This document shows positions 53,195 to 64,000 of a stretch of 64,000 nucleotides of DNA, piece after piece. This DNA comes from Acanthamoeba castellanii str. Neff (lineage: Eukaryota > Discosea > Longamoebia > Acanthamoebidae), in assembly GCF_000313135.1 (NCBI RefSeq), contig NW_004457442.1, positions 1,611,669 through 1,675,668 on the forward strand, in the 5' to 3' direction. Each line of letters starts with the position of its first letter. The stretch's first letter is position 1. The position numbers and the translations under genes are program-made. A model generated the notes under the pieces. The model was not told the DNA's origin and made no database searches. It was given only the letters and a program-made list of their open reading frames with translations.

Positions 53195-53438
53195 GGTTGA
53201 TCTTCTTCGACAGCGAAAGAGGGAAGGCCGACGATGTGGGAGAGAAAGGAAGAAAGAACGTCGCGAGCCCCCGCCCCCTTTGTGTCCGGTCTTCTTCCCG
53301 GATAAATCCTGAAAATAACTCGTCACAAAAAGACATTTTTTTAATTGTCAAAAAATAAATAAATACGAGTGCTGCGCTATGTACAAAGACCCACCGGGGT
53401 GGTGTCCACGGCGTTCGCAACGCCTTTGGCCATGTGGC

Positions 53439-54949
53439 TCAGTGGAGCTCTTCGGTGTCGATGATGCCCACGTCGTCAATCAAAGCGTTGGCGGGCAAGA
53501 GGAAGCTGTTCTCCAGCGTCTGCGCCTTCTCCATATCGATCGCCCACAGAGCTGCAAGGGAAGCATCCGTTCTGGTCAGCCAACTGCGCAGGACATTCCC
53601 ATCATCACGAGAAGCAAAACGGAAAAGCAAAACGGCCAAGGCACCTGAGCCGATGATGTTCGTGTAGAAGAAGAGAATATTGAACACGGGAATGCTGTCG
53701 AGCAACACCGCAACCTGCGTGCACACACAGTGATCAATTAGGGGTGTACACCGTTGACAGGGAGTTACACCATCAATCAGCCTGTACCGCGCCAAAGCTG
53801 AGGTAGTCATTGAGGTGGGTCTTCACGAATTTCCACTGCTGCAGGAAGGAGAGGCCCTTGCGCTCGAAGTACACCCCCTGGAGCGCCCACGCAAACGACA
53901 CGCCTGGTCCAATCGTAGATGGGTGATACACGCAACACGAGTGTTAACGTGGGAGTCTGGGTGTGGCGCGGGGATCATGGGTGGACGTGCGCGTACCGTT
54001 CAGGCCGGCGTAACAAATGGTTCCAGCGACGGGCACGAGATTGATGGGCAGGGTGGCCACCATCTGGAAGAAGAGGAAGAGGAAGATGGCCCTCTGCGAC
54101 ACCCATTGGAAGTATGCGTTGCCTGACAAGATGGCCGACCTCACGTAAGTAGAAGCAGCAACAACAAAGACAAGACACAGATTCACTAGCTACACTGAAA
54201 CAGCACCACGACACAACACCCACGGCATACCAGTGCCCTGTATGACCCTGTCCAGGCTGGAGAATTGAAGACCGTTCAGCTCAAACACCTTGCTGGAGGA
54301 GGAAGTCGACTCGCGCAGGTGAGCTCACACAGACGGTGTCCCGCAGATCAACGACCCACGGACGCAAACGTGGGATTGGAGCGTACGCGTAGAGCCGAGT
54401 GCGGGCGTGGTCGAGGAAGAGCTGGGCGAGGATGAACGACAGCAGCACCGTCTCCAGGAACACCAACACCAGCGACAAGATCCATGCCGCCCACTACACG
54501 CCCGCTCGATTCAGTACCATTCCATCTAACAACTCACACGTCGCACACGTCGCACACGTCGCACGCACACGCCGTGACGCACACGGAGACGAGAGGGTTG
54601 CGCGTACTGGCGGCAGAGAGGTGTAGGTCAGGAAGAAGAGGGCCTGCGGGTAGAGGCCGCCGGCCATGAGGACCACGAAGGCGCCCACGCCGATGGCTAT
54701 GCTGACGACGATGGGCAACAGCACGGCGCCCCACAACTGGGAGGGGTGGTTCGCCAGGAACGAGATGCCCTTCAGCGGGTACATGTAGCTGGGTTGGGCG
54801 GCTCCGCCAAGGGCGGAGCCATGGGAACAGGCGTTCATTGGCACTGCCGTGGCTGGTGGAGACGAGGGAAGATGGGTGGGGATATAGATGGAAGAAAGCG
54901 AGGATGTGGCTCCTTCCTTGTAGTCTTCGCCAACGACGTGGTAATCCAT
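53439..54949 (-). CDS. EI24-domain multi-pass membrane protein
   Basis: The likely start ATG at 54949 gives MDYHVVGEDYKEGATSS; a downstream ATG at 54838 is possible. Exons encode MYPLKGISFLANHPSQLWGA, a long hydrophobic stretch VVSIAIGVGAFVVLMAGGLY, FLETVLLSFILAQLFLDHAR, a FAWALQGVYFERKGLSF loop, FLFLFFQMVATLPINLVPV, GTICYAGLNG and VAVLLDSIPVFNILFFYTNI, with the end DDVGIIDTEELH (stop 53439-53441). Four or more membrane segments and the YPLKGI/PQALFFL layout fit the EI24/CysZ-like family found in fungi and protists, which sits in ER or lipid-droplet membranes. The precise role is unknown. Confidence 0.75.
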
Positions 54950-55171
54950 GGATGCAGAGGGATCTTGTCAAGAAAAAAATCGTACGTGGCAAACGATACA
55001 GGCAGGCGGAGAAGAGGAGGCACAAGATGAGTCGGGCCTTGCTTGATGCACGGGGCGTTTGAGCTCGCTGCTGTAGGGTTGCGTTTTTACCGAATTTTCA
55101 CACTGAACGGTTACCGCCGCACTTTATTTTATTTCTTTTTATATTTATTTATCTGGCAAATTGACAAAGAG

Positions 55172-55886
55172 ATGAAGAGGCTCACCATCGCTCGTCGCCC
55201 CTTTACTTTTGCTGGGGCCACTCCCCTTTACCGCTCGGCGGCTCCTCTGTCGTCCCAGCAGCGCTTCCTCAAAGACATTGCCTCCAATTCGGCCAATGAA
55301 GCGCCCCCGAACACGGATGCCGCTCAGGTCCGCCTCCACATGGCGATCAAGGGCAATGCCGACGAGGTCTCCGAGGAGAGGCGCAAGAGCATCTCGGCCG
55401 TTATGGGCACCCCCGTCGAGCACCTCAAGCGCCGTGTGCGCATCTACATCCCGGCCCGGTGCACAATGCAGTCGGGCGTCCATTCCGCCACGTTTTGGAA
55501 GATTTCGTATCCCGAGGAAGAGAAGAACCATTGGGCCAACCCGCTCATGGGCTGGACCGCGACCAAGGACCCCGTCTCCAATCTCCACGTCAAATTCGAC
55601 ACCAAGGAAGCCGCCGTCGCCTTCTGCAAGCAGCACGGTACCCCCCCCCGGATTAATTCCCTCCATCATGAACACCATTTATTTATGTCTTTGTTTTCCA
55701 TTTCTTTTGCACCGTGCACGCCCCCAACCGACAATAAATAACCCAATTAAAATAAATATATACCCAGGACTGGACTACGAGATCGAGGACAGCACGACCC
55801 CGTACGAGAACATCACGCCCAACAAGGACTACGCCGACAACTTCAAGTTCAAGGTCGAGCGCAGCCTCGAGCCCGACATCTACTGA
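55172..55886 (+). CDS. NDUFS4: NADH dehydrogenase (ubiquinone) Fe-S protein 4
   Basis: Accessory subunit of mitochondrial complex I near the matrix arm. Two exons (55172-55637 and 55768-55886) give 194 residues. The first 35 residues (MKRLTIARRPFTFAGATP) form a typical mitochondrial presequence. The core is intact: LKRRVRIYIPARCTMQSG, SATFWKISYPEEEKNHWANP, LMGWTATKDPVSNLHVKFDT, AAVAFCKQHG, LDYEIED and YADNFKFKVERSLEPDIY. The intron is AT-rich with a GTACC donor and CCCAG acceptor. Stop 55884-55886. Confidence 0.96.
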
Positions 55887-56043
55887 TCCATCCGTATTCT
55901 ACCATTTCCCGCCTTTGCTCTTGTGATTGTTCGTGGCTGGGCGCCACCCATTCATACTAGACGCACACTCTTCCTCGACCCTCTCCTTCACCACGGCCAC
56001 GATGGCGCGTGAGCGTGTGTGGTACGAGTACATTACATTACAT

Positions 56044-58195
56044 TTACATTGCAGCCTCATCTGCTACATAGTCAGCGACGACGTCCATTGACATCGAGGG
56101 CGACGCGGACGCGGAAATCGACAGCGACGACAACGGCCCCGACGACGTGTCGGAGTGGGCGCGGGCCTTGCTGCGGGGCTTGAGGTGGAGTCGCCAGCTG
56201 ATCGTGGCCCCGCTGCGCTCGAGCGCCTGACACCAGTCCTCGTAGGCGTAGCGCAGGGAGCTGTCGGTCGTGATCCGTATCTTGTCGCCCTCGCTGTCGA
56301 AGTAGTGCGCGCGCATCCGCTGCCCGTAGACTCGCTCGATCGCCCTGTGTGTCATGTCGTGTCGTGTCGTGTCAGCTTCATGAGGAGGAATCACCGATGA
56401 AGAAGATGAAGAGGATGAAGGTGTACCGGTGGAGGCCAGAGAGGGAGAGGTCCGTCTCGAGGTTGAGCCGCACGAGGGAGATGTCGTCGTCGACGACACA
56501 CTTGATGGCGACCTCGCCGAACATGGAGCAGAAAGCGAGCGACGTGCACGACGTTGGCGACGCGTCCCACGTGGCCGAGATGGACGACGCGGAGTGCGAA
56601 GACGACGACGAAGATGAGGGAAACGAGAAGGAGAAGGTCGCGCCCATGTTGTTTCCCGACAAAGAAGACGATGAAGAGGAGGAAGACGACGTGGAGATGG
56701 TGGAGATGGTCGAGCCCGAGGAGTCATCGTCGCCGTCGAACAGCGTCGAGGTGCCGTGGGCCACGGCGATGAAGTTGGCCGAGTTGCTGGGCCGCTTGCC
56801 CGATGGCGAGAGCGGCGGCGACACCACCACAGCGGGCAGCGGACACGAGCCACCGCCACCATTACCGCCGTTGCCGCCGAACCCGAAGCCGCTGCCGGAG
56901 CGCCCGAGCGAAGGCGACCCTGACAATGGCGACGACGACGTGGAGGTGGAGGTGGAGGTGAGTGGGAGCGGGCTCTCGGCCGAGCGCGACCGGGGCATGC
57001 CGGTGGCCAGCCGCTCGATGAGCTTGGACCGCGTGCGCGGCCGGCCGTGAGAGGTGGCCCCGTCCCCCGCCGCCGGCGACGATGGCGATGACGTCGAAGA
57101 CAAAGTCGGTGTTGGGCCGGAGAGGAACGAGTCCGAGTCCGAGTCGATGGCCGGGAACGAAACCGAAGACGGCGCCAACGACGAAGACGACGGCGATAAT
57201 GAAGTGGCTGAGGGGGACGAGGACAGGGAAGACGGGGTGGTCGACGATCCGCTGAGGTTGTGGACGAGCCGTAGGAGTCGGTTGGGAGACGAGGCCACCG
57301 GCAGCGACGCAGTCACCGCGATCGGCGCCGAGTGGCCTCGCGGGATGGGCAGCTTGCCCGCCGCTTTTTGCTTCCGTCGCTCCTCTTCATTCTCCTCCGC
57401 GCCGTCATCGTCGTTGTTGTCGCCGTCTTCGTTCTCTCCGCCGTCATCGCCGCCGCCGTTGCTGTCGAGCATCGCCTGCCTGAGCTCGCGCTGGAGTCGC
57501 TTGAGGTGGCCCAGCTTTTTAACGCCGAGCGCGGCCAGCACCACCCCGCCGTCGGCGTGATGATCGGCGTGGCCGGCCGATGGCGAGGTGGAGAGAATGG
57601 TGTCGACCACCTTCACGAGCTGGGCGCCGTCGACCTTCTTCTTGCGTGCGGCTTTGGCGTAGTCGCCCAGCTCGATCGCCTGCAGCCACTTGGCCACCTC
57701 CTTGGGCCTCCACTCCTCCACCGGCGCCTTCTTGTGCTGTGCTGGTTCACCACTCTTCTTTTTCCATTTCCTCGTGCTTTTCTCCCTTTCTCTCTTCTCT
57801 TTCTTTTCTGTCGACGAAGCGCGAGGTCGAGTGTCTGCGGAGGAGGGCCTTCGCGGGGACAAGTGTAAGTGGGCGGGGGCGAAGGCCGGCAGGTCGCCGC
57901 TCGTGGCGCCGGTTCGCGTTCGTTCTTCGTTCTTTCGCTCGCGGAGGGTGAGGTTGGCCCGCTTGAGCCGCGCCAGCGCCTCGGACTCGTGGTGCGAGGG
58001 TGGAGAGGTCGACGGCGAGGCCATCACCAGGTACCCGCCCAGCCCCCCAGCCGTCGTCGTCGACGTAGACGTGCCGCTGCCGCTGCCGCTGCCGCTGCCC
58101 TCCCCCACGGCCAGCGGGTTCGTAGCCGCCACGTTCTCTGCGCGCGTCGACGACGTGGTGGTCGGAGTATTGCTTCGCGCTCGCTTCTCGTGCAT
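56044..58195 (-). CDS. SAM-domain and PB1-like domain protein
   Basis: The ATG at 58195 (MHEKRARSNTPTTTSS) opens a 1.8-kb exon. After a basic/Ser-rich stretch comes a SAM domain (about residues 160-240): EEWRPKEVAKWLQAIELGDY, KVDGAQLVKVVDTIL, LAALGVKKLGHLKRLQREL. A long Ser/acidic linker follows, then a second folded part split by one intron: EVAIKCVVDDDISLVRLNLE before it, and IERVYGQRMRAHYFDSEGDK, IRITTDSSLRYAYEDW after it. The Lys at the start and the acidic YFDSEGDKIRI turn are those of a PB1 domain with both basic and OPCA faces. Both are protein-interaction modules, so a signalling scaffold is likely. No kinase domain is present. Stop 56044-56046. Confidence 0.78.
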
Positions 58196-59341
58196 CGATG
58201 GTCGCGGGGGGTGAGGACACAGTGCGGAGAAAAAGGCCGCACCTTCCTCCCGCGTGAGGGCTCTCGGTCCTTTTGCTCCCGGCGTCGAGCTCTTGTCGCG
58301 GGGCGACTCACGTTGGGGGCCTCCCTGGCAGGAGCTCCTGCTGACGGTTGCTCAGCCGGGTGTTTTTGGGAGATGGTTGCTGCTGGTGGTGGTGGTGGTG
58401 TTGGCCTTATCGACTCAGCCGTGTCCTGCACAAAGAAGCAAGAAAAGCGAGAAATAGTGAGTTGGCCTTCTTCTCTTCTCTTCTCTTCTCTTCTCTTCGC
58501 TCCCTTGTCTTCTCTTCTCTTTTCTTGAAGCTTCGCCCACTTACAGGGGCAGCTCCCTTTTGGTCTCCCCTCACAGGTTCCCTTCTCCCGTCGTATCCAG
58601 GGCTACGGCCCAACCCTCCCCTTGCGAACCTGGGTAGCCGCTCGGTCTTGCTTCTCGCTCTGCTTGGTGGGTCTGTTCTGTACAGCTGGTGGTGTGAAGA
58701 AAGAACATCATCAGGGAGTGATGAGCATCACGGGGCAGTGTTGGAGGCAATAGGCGGGGCAGGTGTGGTGGCACGGTCTGTGCGTACTGCGGTGGCGAGG
58801 CAACATGCATGTCGGTTAATAGGCGCCACGCGCCCCCGCAGGGACAAACTTACGTAAGCTTGAGCGCCCAGCGACCGTTTCCCGGGACCCTCGAGCTTAC
58901 CATTATGTCGGCAAAATTGAGTAGCCAGTGAAAGTCGCGGGATGGTTATCTAGGCAGCCAATCAGGGATAAATTCGATCACGTGTCGTTCTTACCCGGCG
59001 GTCAAACACCCCAGTCAGCTTGGTCTCTTCTCCACTAACCGCGGAGTTTGCCCACACTGTCGTTAACTGTGCCCTTAGTGCACCGACCAAACAACAAACA
59101 ATCACTCGCGAGCGGGCAGGTTCTCTAACACGGCCTCTCAATTCTTGTGTGTCCGGGCTTCCGGCGAGCCGGTGCAACGCCGAAAATAAAACAAGCACCG
59201 ACAAAACGACACGCAGTGAACACTCCACGGCAAAAATAAATAATAAGGATGGCCGTAGCAGCAGAACAGGTCACACGGTTGCTGATGGGCGCTGCCGCCC
59301 GTCGATGTCGCGCCATCTGCGCTCCTGTACATCCCAGGCCA
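58196..59341. other. intergenic region upstream of the SAM-PB1 gene
   Basis: About 1.1 kb without a supported exon, RNA gene or mobile element. A TTCTC pentanucleotide tract lies at about 58469-58526. Open frames here are short and repeat-derived. Confidence 0.5.
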
Positions 59342-61802
59342 TCACCGGCTGCAGCTTCCGTTCTGCGATTGATTGGTGCGTGTTGTTGGGTGTGTTGCGT
59401 GCGTGTCGTGCCGGCATGTGCGACGGGCGCGGGTGAGCTTCCTCGGTTCCAAAAGGACCAAGGGCTCCGGCTGAGCCGAAGGCAGAGCAGCAGGACGGCG
59501 ATATGTACCCAGGGATGGGAACAAGAGGGAGGGCGTCGGGAAGGAGGGCACGCCGCCCAGAATCTCCCGGTCACGCGCGTCGAACAGGTCCGCGGGCGCC
59601 ACGCCGGGCCAGGCCACCCGCTCGACCACCGCCTGTGTGTGGCCGCCCTCGCGCCCGCTGATCGCCACCAGGCGCTGCTCGAAGGCCTCGCGAAGGTCAT
59701 CCAGCGACGTCGACCTGGCCAGCAAGTGATTCTCGTGCTCTGCGACCAACGCACACGCATGTTAGGTCATGATAGTGTCTTCTATGAAGAGGAGAGAGTC
59801 GACACGCACCGTGGAGATGCAGTCGGTTGAGCACGTTGAAGCCGCCTTCGACGAGAAAGTACTCGGCAGCGTTGGCGGCGGGGTCGGCTCTATCTTCGAG
59901 GATGGAAAAGACACGTCGCACCAGTTTGCCATAGCCACCTCGGCTCCCGCGCGACATGTACCAGTCCACCACTGCCCCGATGCGCGTGAACACGAGCCTG
60001 TGCTACTCACCGCACACGCCACCGCACGGCACAATACACGTTCAAGATTGAAGAGACGAATGACATGTTAAGTGAACCACGGGAGGTACCTGCAACTTGG
60101 TGGAGCAGTCGCTGCAGACCCATCGCCACTCCTTGTGGAGGTGCGCCCCGCCATCGCCGTGCCGCCGCGCGTGGGACGACGTCGAATCGAAGGACACCTC
60201 CTCGAGCGCGGGCGCGATGTTGACGTACTCGCCCCGCCGTCCGTCGTGCTCTCGTCCGCCATCATGCGGGTGACCCGCGATTCGGAGCACCCGGAGGGGC
60301 ATCTGGGGCTTGGTGTGGTAGGGGAGGGTGGCGACTTCGATCCATGGCAGGTTGGCCCGTCCGAGCCGGGCCTTCTTCAACGGACCGATCTGCACATGAG
60401 GGGGAGGGCGCACGACGCTCAGTGAGCCTACGTGTGCGATGTGGGTGCAGTGTGTGCTACGCGTGCGTGTGCGGCTACCAACAACGAACCTTGGATGTGT
60501 CATACACTTCGACGGCCACCACGCCCTCGACCGCCATGGCCTGTGCCGACGCCGAGCCCGTTGGATCAGGCACTCTTATGCTCCATTGATTTGGGTGGAA
60601 GGGGGGCGAGGAAGGCGGAGTACCTGGTCTTGAAGTTCGAGGCGCGGCTCGGGGAGCTTCGTCACGGTAAGCTGCCGGGTCGGGTCCCTACTGTTGGCTC
60701 GCGCCTCTGGCAGGTCCTCACTATTGTGCCCCAGCTGCAGGAAATCCGCGAACCGATGAACGATCATCCTGCGGGCATGTAGTGTTGTGAGTGTCGCGCG
60801 CGTGCCGTGTCATGTCGTGAGACTAAATGGGGAGGGCACGGACCTGTCAAACGCGGTGAGTGAATGGGGAAAGGTGTAAACGGCGTGCGCTACGGCGGCC
60901 TGACGGAACTTGACGAGGTCGGTGAACCAGTTCCGGTACTGCTCGTGTACCAATATCTCCTTGATCTTACGCTCCTCTTTGGCCCTCTTCTTCGCCGCTT
61001 CGCTCTGTGCATATTACGCAGTTCCACCCAGACCAACACCGCGTCAGCCGACGACGCACACCAACCAAGACACGCTTACCGTCAGGGCGTCGTTCAGGTT
61101 CTTGGTTTGGTTGTACGACTCGTAATTCGAGTGCTTGTATAGCAGCGCCAGATCGAGCCTTCCCACACCCTGGCCATCAGGACCCAATCAATGGCGATTG
61201 TGAAGGGGTGGCCCACAACTGTGAACGTGATGGTCCACGTACCCGAATGGTGAACTCGCTCTCGACTTCCTTCCAGCCCCTGGCCCAACCCGACACCACA
61301 CGCTCGTTGCGACATCGCCAGAACTTGCCTCCTCCTCCTATTCCGACCACATCGCCACGCCACGCAAACATACACGCATCAGGGTCCGTGAGTTAGGCCT
61401 TGACTTGGATCCGGTGACCCTCAGATGTTCAGACGTACGTCCACCCTCGTCGGTGAGGGACCCGGCGCGAGGACCGGCAGGACTGCCCCACGGACTCGCG
61501 CACGCGACCGCGACGTCAAGGCTATTCGCTGTGCTCGCACCGCATGCCACACATGCCCACGCACGCACTAGTCAGGGAGTGGTGTCGATAGCGTGCAACT
61601 TGTGAACGTACCCGAGCTTAGTAGTTGCATAAGTTTCTGCTTGGTGCGGTAGTGGGCTGGTCCTTCGTTTTTGGGGTCCCCTGCAGTGTGGAGTTCATTA
61701 GAGGAACTCGAGAACCGAACGTGGGAGGAGCTTCGCACGCTTGGTTGTTGTAGCAAGGCATCTTCTTTGGGCCGCGGACGCTCCGCCGCCCAACACCTTC
61801 AT
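59342..61802 (-). CDS. R3H-like domain protein of unknown function
   Basis: Tentative multi-exon model. An ATG at 61802 gives MKVLGGGASAAQRRCLATTT, a presequence-like start, joined in phase to HYRTKQKLMQLLSS, SPAGPRAGSLTDEGGR, KFWRCRNERVVSGWARGWKE, LDLALLYKHSNYESYNQTK, KEERKIKEILVHEQYRNWF and then YTFPHSLTAFD + RMIVHRFADFLQLGHNSE and RQLTVTKLPEP. The last two blocks resemble an R3H nucleic-acid-binding motif (RxxxH, helix, Leu-rich, HxS, basic strand). Further exons carry LPWIEVATLPYHTKPQMPL, WRWVCSDCSTKLQ, DWYMSRGSRGGYGKLVRRVF, AANAAEYFLVEGGFNVLNRL and TSLDDLREAFEQRLVAISGR. The 3' end near 59342 and some borders are uncertain. I do not recognise the rest. Confidence 0.55.
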
Positions 61803-62045
61803 AGAATGACCTGTCGCTGCACCAGCTCTGAGCGTAAGTCCCACCACCGGTCGTGGTGCACCGTTACTCCAAGCCGATAAGATGCTAAATCGCTCCGGGT
61901 GGGCACACATGCGTTGCATCTTTTGTTTTCTGTTCTGCTCCTTCTGCTAAATTCTACGTGGAAAAAGGTTTGGAATTGATGGCATGCGTTCGTTTATTGT
62001 CGACAAGCTGGCCGAGAGCCAGGCAGGTGGAGCAGATGCCACCAC

Positions 62046-64000
62046 TTACTGGCCGCCCTTCTTCTTCATGCCGGAGACCACGTCATCCACTCTAAGCAAA
62101 AGACAGGCGGCCTCGATGGCGGTCTTGATGGTCTGCGCCTTGACCGAGTAGGGCTCGAAGACGCCGAGGCCCATCATGTCGGCCAGGGTGCCCTTCACGC
62201 CGTCAATGCCCCACGACTGGTTCTTGCCCTCGGCGTGCTTGGCCCTCAGCTCCGTGAGCACGCGCACCACGCTCGCGCCGCAGTTCTCCGCCAGGGTCCT
62301 GCCGTGCGCCAAACAACGCGCGTGAGTCCAGCGCACGCAACGCACGACATGCGACCAACGACACGACGCGCTACGAAAACGGAAAGAGCGAGAGAAGAGA
62401 AGAGGAAGGAATGGTTAAGCTTACCTGGGAATGACTTCGAGAGCGTTGGCGACGGCAATGTAGGGCCACTGCTCGACACCCTCGATGGCCTTCGACTTCT
62501 CCCGGAGGGCCTGCGAGATGGTCATCTCGGAGGCACCACCGCCGGGGCACAGACGCGGGTCCAGCAGGATGTTACGGGCCACGCAGGTGGCGTCCTGAGA
62601 GAAAAGAAGAGCAGGACAAACGACGTGATGAGAACAATGGCTTTCGGCGATACTGTGATGCGTTGCAGAGTGCTGTAGCGAAGGGGGGAAGGTACCTGGA
62701 GGTTCCTCTCAACCTCCTTGAGGACGTCCTTGCTGGCGCCGCGCAACAAAATGGTGCAGGCCTTAGGCTCCTTGCAGTCCTCGATGAACGAGAAGTACCT
62801 GGATTCACGCGAGCGTTAGCCGAGCCGAGATGTGAAATGGCAAGATAACAATGAAACACTAACTAAAAGCGTGCCCAGAATGCTCAGAAATACCACTACT
62901 CGTATTGTCAAGATCATGAGATTCAGACACACAAAGCAGTCATCACAGCGCCGGGTGCACAGACGAAGACGCGAGGGGGGGGGCTAAGAGAGGGCGGGGG
63001 CTACATACTCATCACCAATCTTCCTGACCTCGAAGAGTCCGCACTTGGTACCGAGATCGGACTCCTTGGCCTCCTCGACTCTGTTCACGATGACGGCGCC
63101 GACAGCTCGGGCGATTCTGTTGTTGTCGGTCTTGCGGAGCCTGCGGAGCGCAGTGATGTTGTTCTTCACGAAGTAGTGCTGCACAAGATCTGTTGCGCGG
63201 GAAGTGCCATAAGTGAACAAACGAGGTAGTTGTTGGCGAGGGGTGCGGTCTCTGCCGTACCGGAGACACCCTTCTCCGTGATGACGAGGTCGGGCTTGAG
63301 GGCGATAATGTGGTCGCAAGTCTTCTTGACCCACTCCTCCTCGGCCCTCAGGATCGCCGTCCAGTCGCCCTCCTTGGTGACATCCATCATGATGTTGTTC
63401 TCGCCCTTCGTGTACTCGAGGGGGCAGTCGAGGAGGAGAATGCGGGGGTTCTCAATCCTGCGCTTCATCTTCGAGTGCAGCACATCCTTGTTGAGCATCA
63501 CGCCCTTGAGCACATAGCTGTCCTCCAGTTCGCCACCAGGCACCTGCGCGCGCACACACACACCAGAGGGAGGGAGGGAGGGAGAGAAAGGGCTGTTCAC
63601 CGATCGTCCAAGAGAAAGCTTGGGTGGCAAGAGGTGGATACCTTCTCAATCTTGACGTAGCGCTTGATGTCGATCTCCTTGCGGTTGCCATCTTGGTGGA
63701 CAACAGCGGAGACGGAATCGAGGGCAAGGTCGCACATAAGATCCATCCAGCGGCTGACGAATTTGGTGGAGAGGCAGCTCCTGATAATGCTCAAAAGCTC
63801 TTCACGCTTGGAAATGTCAACCTTGATGGCGAGCTTGTCGAGGGCCTCGATGGCGTCGTCCCTGGCCTTGAAGAAGCCACGGATGATGACCGTAGGGTGC
63901 ATGTTCTTCTCAAGGTAGGGCTCTGCCACGGTGAGCATCTCGCCGGCTGGAGATAGAAATCACACGATGTCAAAATTGCAATTTTAATGCCAGATGGAGG
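62046..64000 (-). CDS. CCT3: Chaperonin TCP-1/CCT gamma subunit, 5' partial
   Basis: Subunit of the cytosolic chaperonin that folds actin and tubulin. The gene runs off the right edge; its N-terminal equatorial part is missing. Exons from right to left: MLTVAEPYLEKNMHPTVIIR, ISKREELLSIIRSCLSTKFV, LALDSVSAVVHQDGNRKEID, IKRYVKIEK; GGELEDSYVLKGVMLNKDVL, RRIENPRILLLDCPLEYTKG, HIIALKPDLVITEKGVSG; YFVKNNITALRRLRKTDNNR, CGLFEVRKIGDEY; CKEPKACTILLRGASKDVLK; DPRLCPGGGASEMTISQAL, IAVANALEVIPR; TLAENCGASVVRVLTELRAK, SWGIDGVKGTLADMMGLGVF and the end DDVVSGMKKKGGQ (stop 62046-62048). The PRLCPGGGASE ATP-binding loop and the SVKAQTIKTAIEAA helix are conserved; the DDVVSG end identifies gamma. Confidence 0.95.

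Overview
The window is a gene-dense, intron-rich eukaryotic nuclear segment. Coding regions are GC-rich. Almost every gene is broken by short introns (about 45-150 bp, donors mostly GTACGT/GTGCGT/GTAAG, acceptors CAG), and many introns are filled with GTGTCGTG/CACGACAC, (GT)n or triplet microsatellites. The gene content points to an amoebozoan and best fits an Acanthamoeba-like amoeba: Rac and Rho GTPases, CYRI, a RhoGEF, F-box, LRR and ankyrin proteins, a homeodomain-ankyrin protein like Dictyostelium Wariai, and a full set of housekeeping eukaryotic genes. That assignment is inference. No bacterial operons, transposons, CRISPR arrays, rRNA or tRNA genes were found. All gene models below were spliced by eye from reading frame, family similarity and GT-AG signals; inner exon edges are tentative unless phases are stated.

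Layout. 0-12 kb: partial PLEKHM/DEF8/Rubicon-type protein (+), Rab geranylgeranyltransferase beta (-), CYRI (-) head-to-head with a Rac-like GTPase (+), an EBAG9-like acylated protein (+), a long DH-PH RhoGEF (-), CKS1 (+). 12-17.6 kb: homeodomain-ankyrin protein (-), a 95-aa unknown (+), a tyrosine/dual-specificity phosphatase (+), elongin C (-). 17.8-30.2 kb: a divergent Rho-like GTPase (-), a predicted membrane segment-GNAT-LRR protein (-), TBC1D20 RabGAP (+), an unknown His/Pro-repeat protein (-), NMD3 (-). 30.6-40.5 kb: a protein made of about 18 tandem GVP-type repeats (+), a predicted 2OG-Fe(II) oxygenase/F-box/Rho GTPase fusion (+), 3-hydroxybutyrate dehydrogenase (-), a second homeobox gene (+), a secreted ConA/LamG-like protein (-). 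40.6-55 kb: F-box/CCHC protein (-), VPS54 (-), Dabb-domain protein (+), farnesyltransferase alpha (-), RPS29 (-), EI24-like membrane protein (-). 55-64 kb: NDUFS4 (+), SAM-PB1 protein (-), R3H-like protein (-), CCT3 (-, its 5' end lies beyond the right edge).

Theme. Small-GTPase and membrane-traffic control recurs: three Rho-family GTPase domains with CAAX ends, a RhoGEF, the Rac-binding CYRI, a Rab GAP, a GARP tether subunit and two protein prenyltransferase subunits. This is probably partly chance in a genome rich in such genes, but the CYRI/Rac head-to-head pair is a plausible functional unit. The most unusual objects are the oxygenase/F-box/Rho fusion (all eight exons are in phase), the tandem GVP-repeat protein, the GNAT-LRR fusion and the homeodomain-ankyrin protein. 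Perfect E2F-like palindromes (TTTGGCGCCAAA) occur in two promoter regions, one of them upstream of CKS1.
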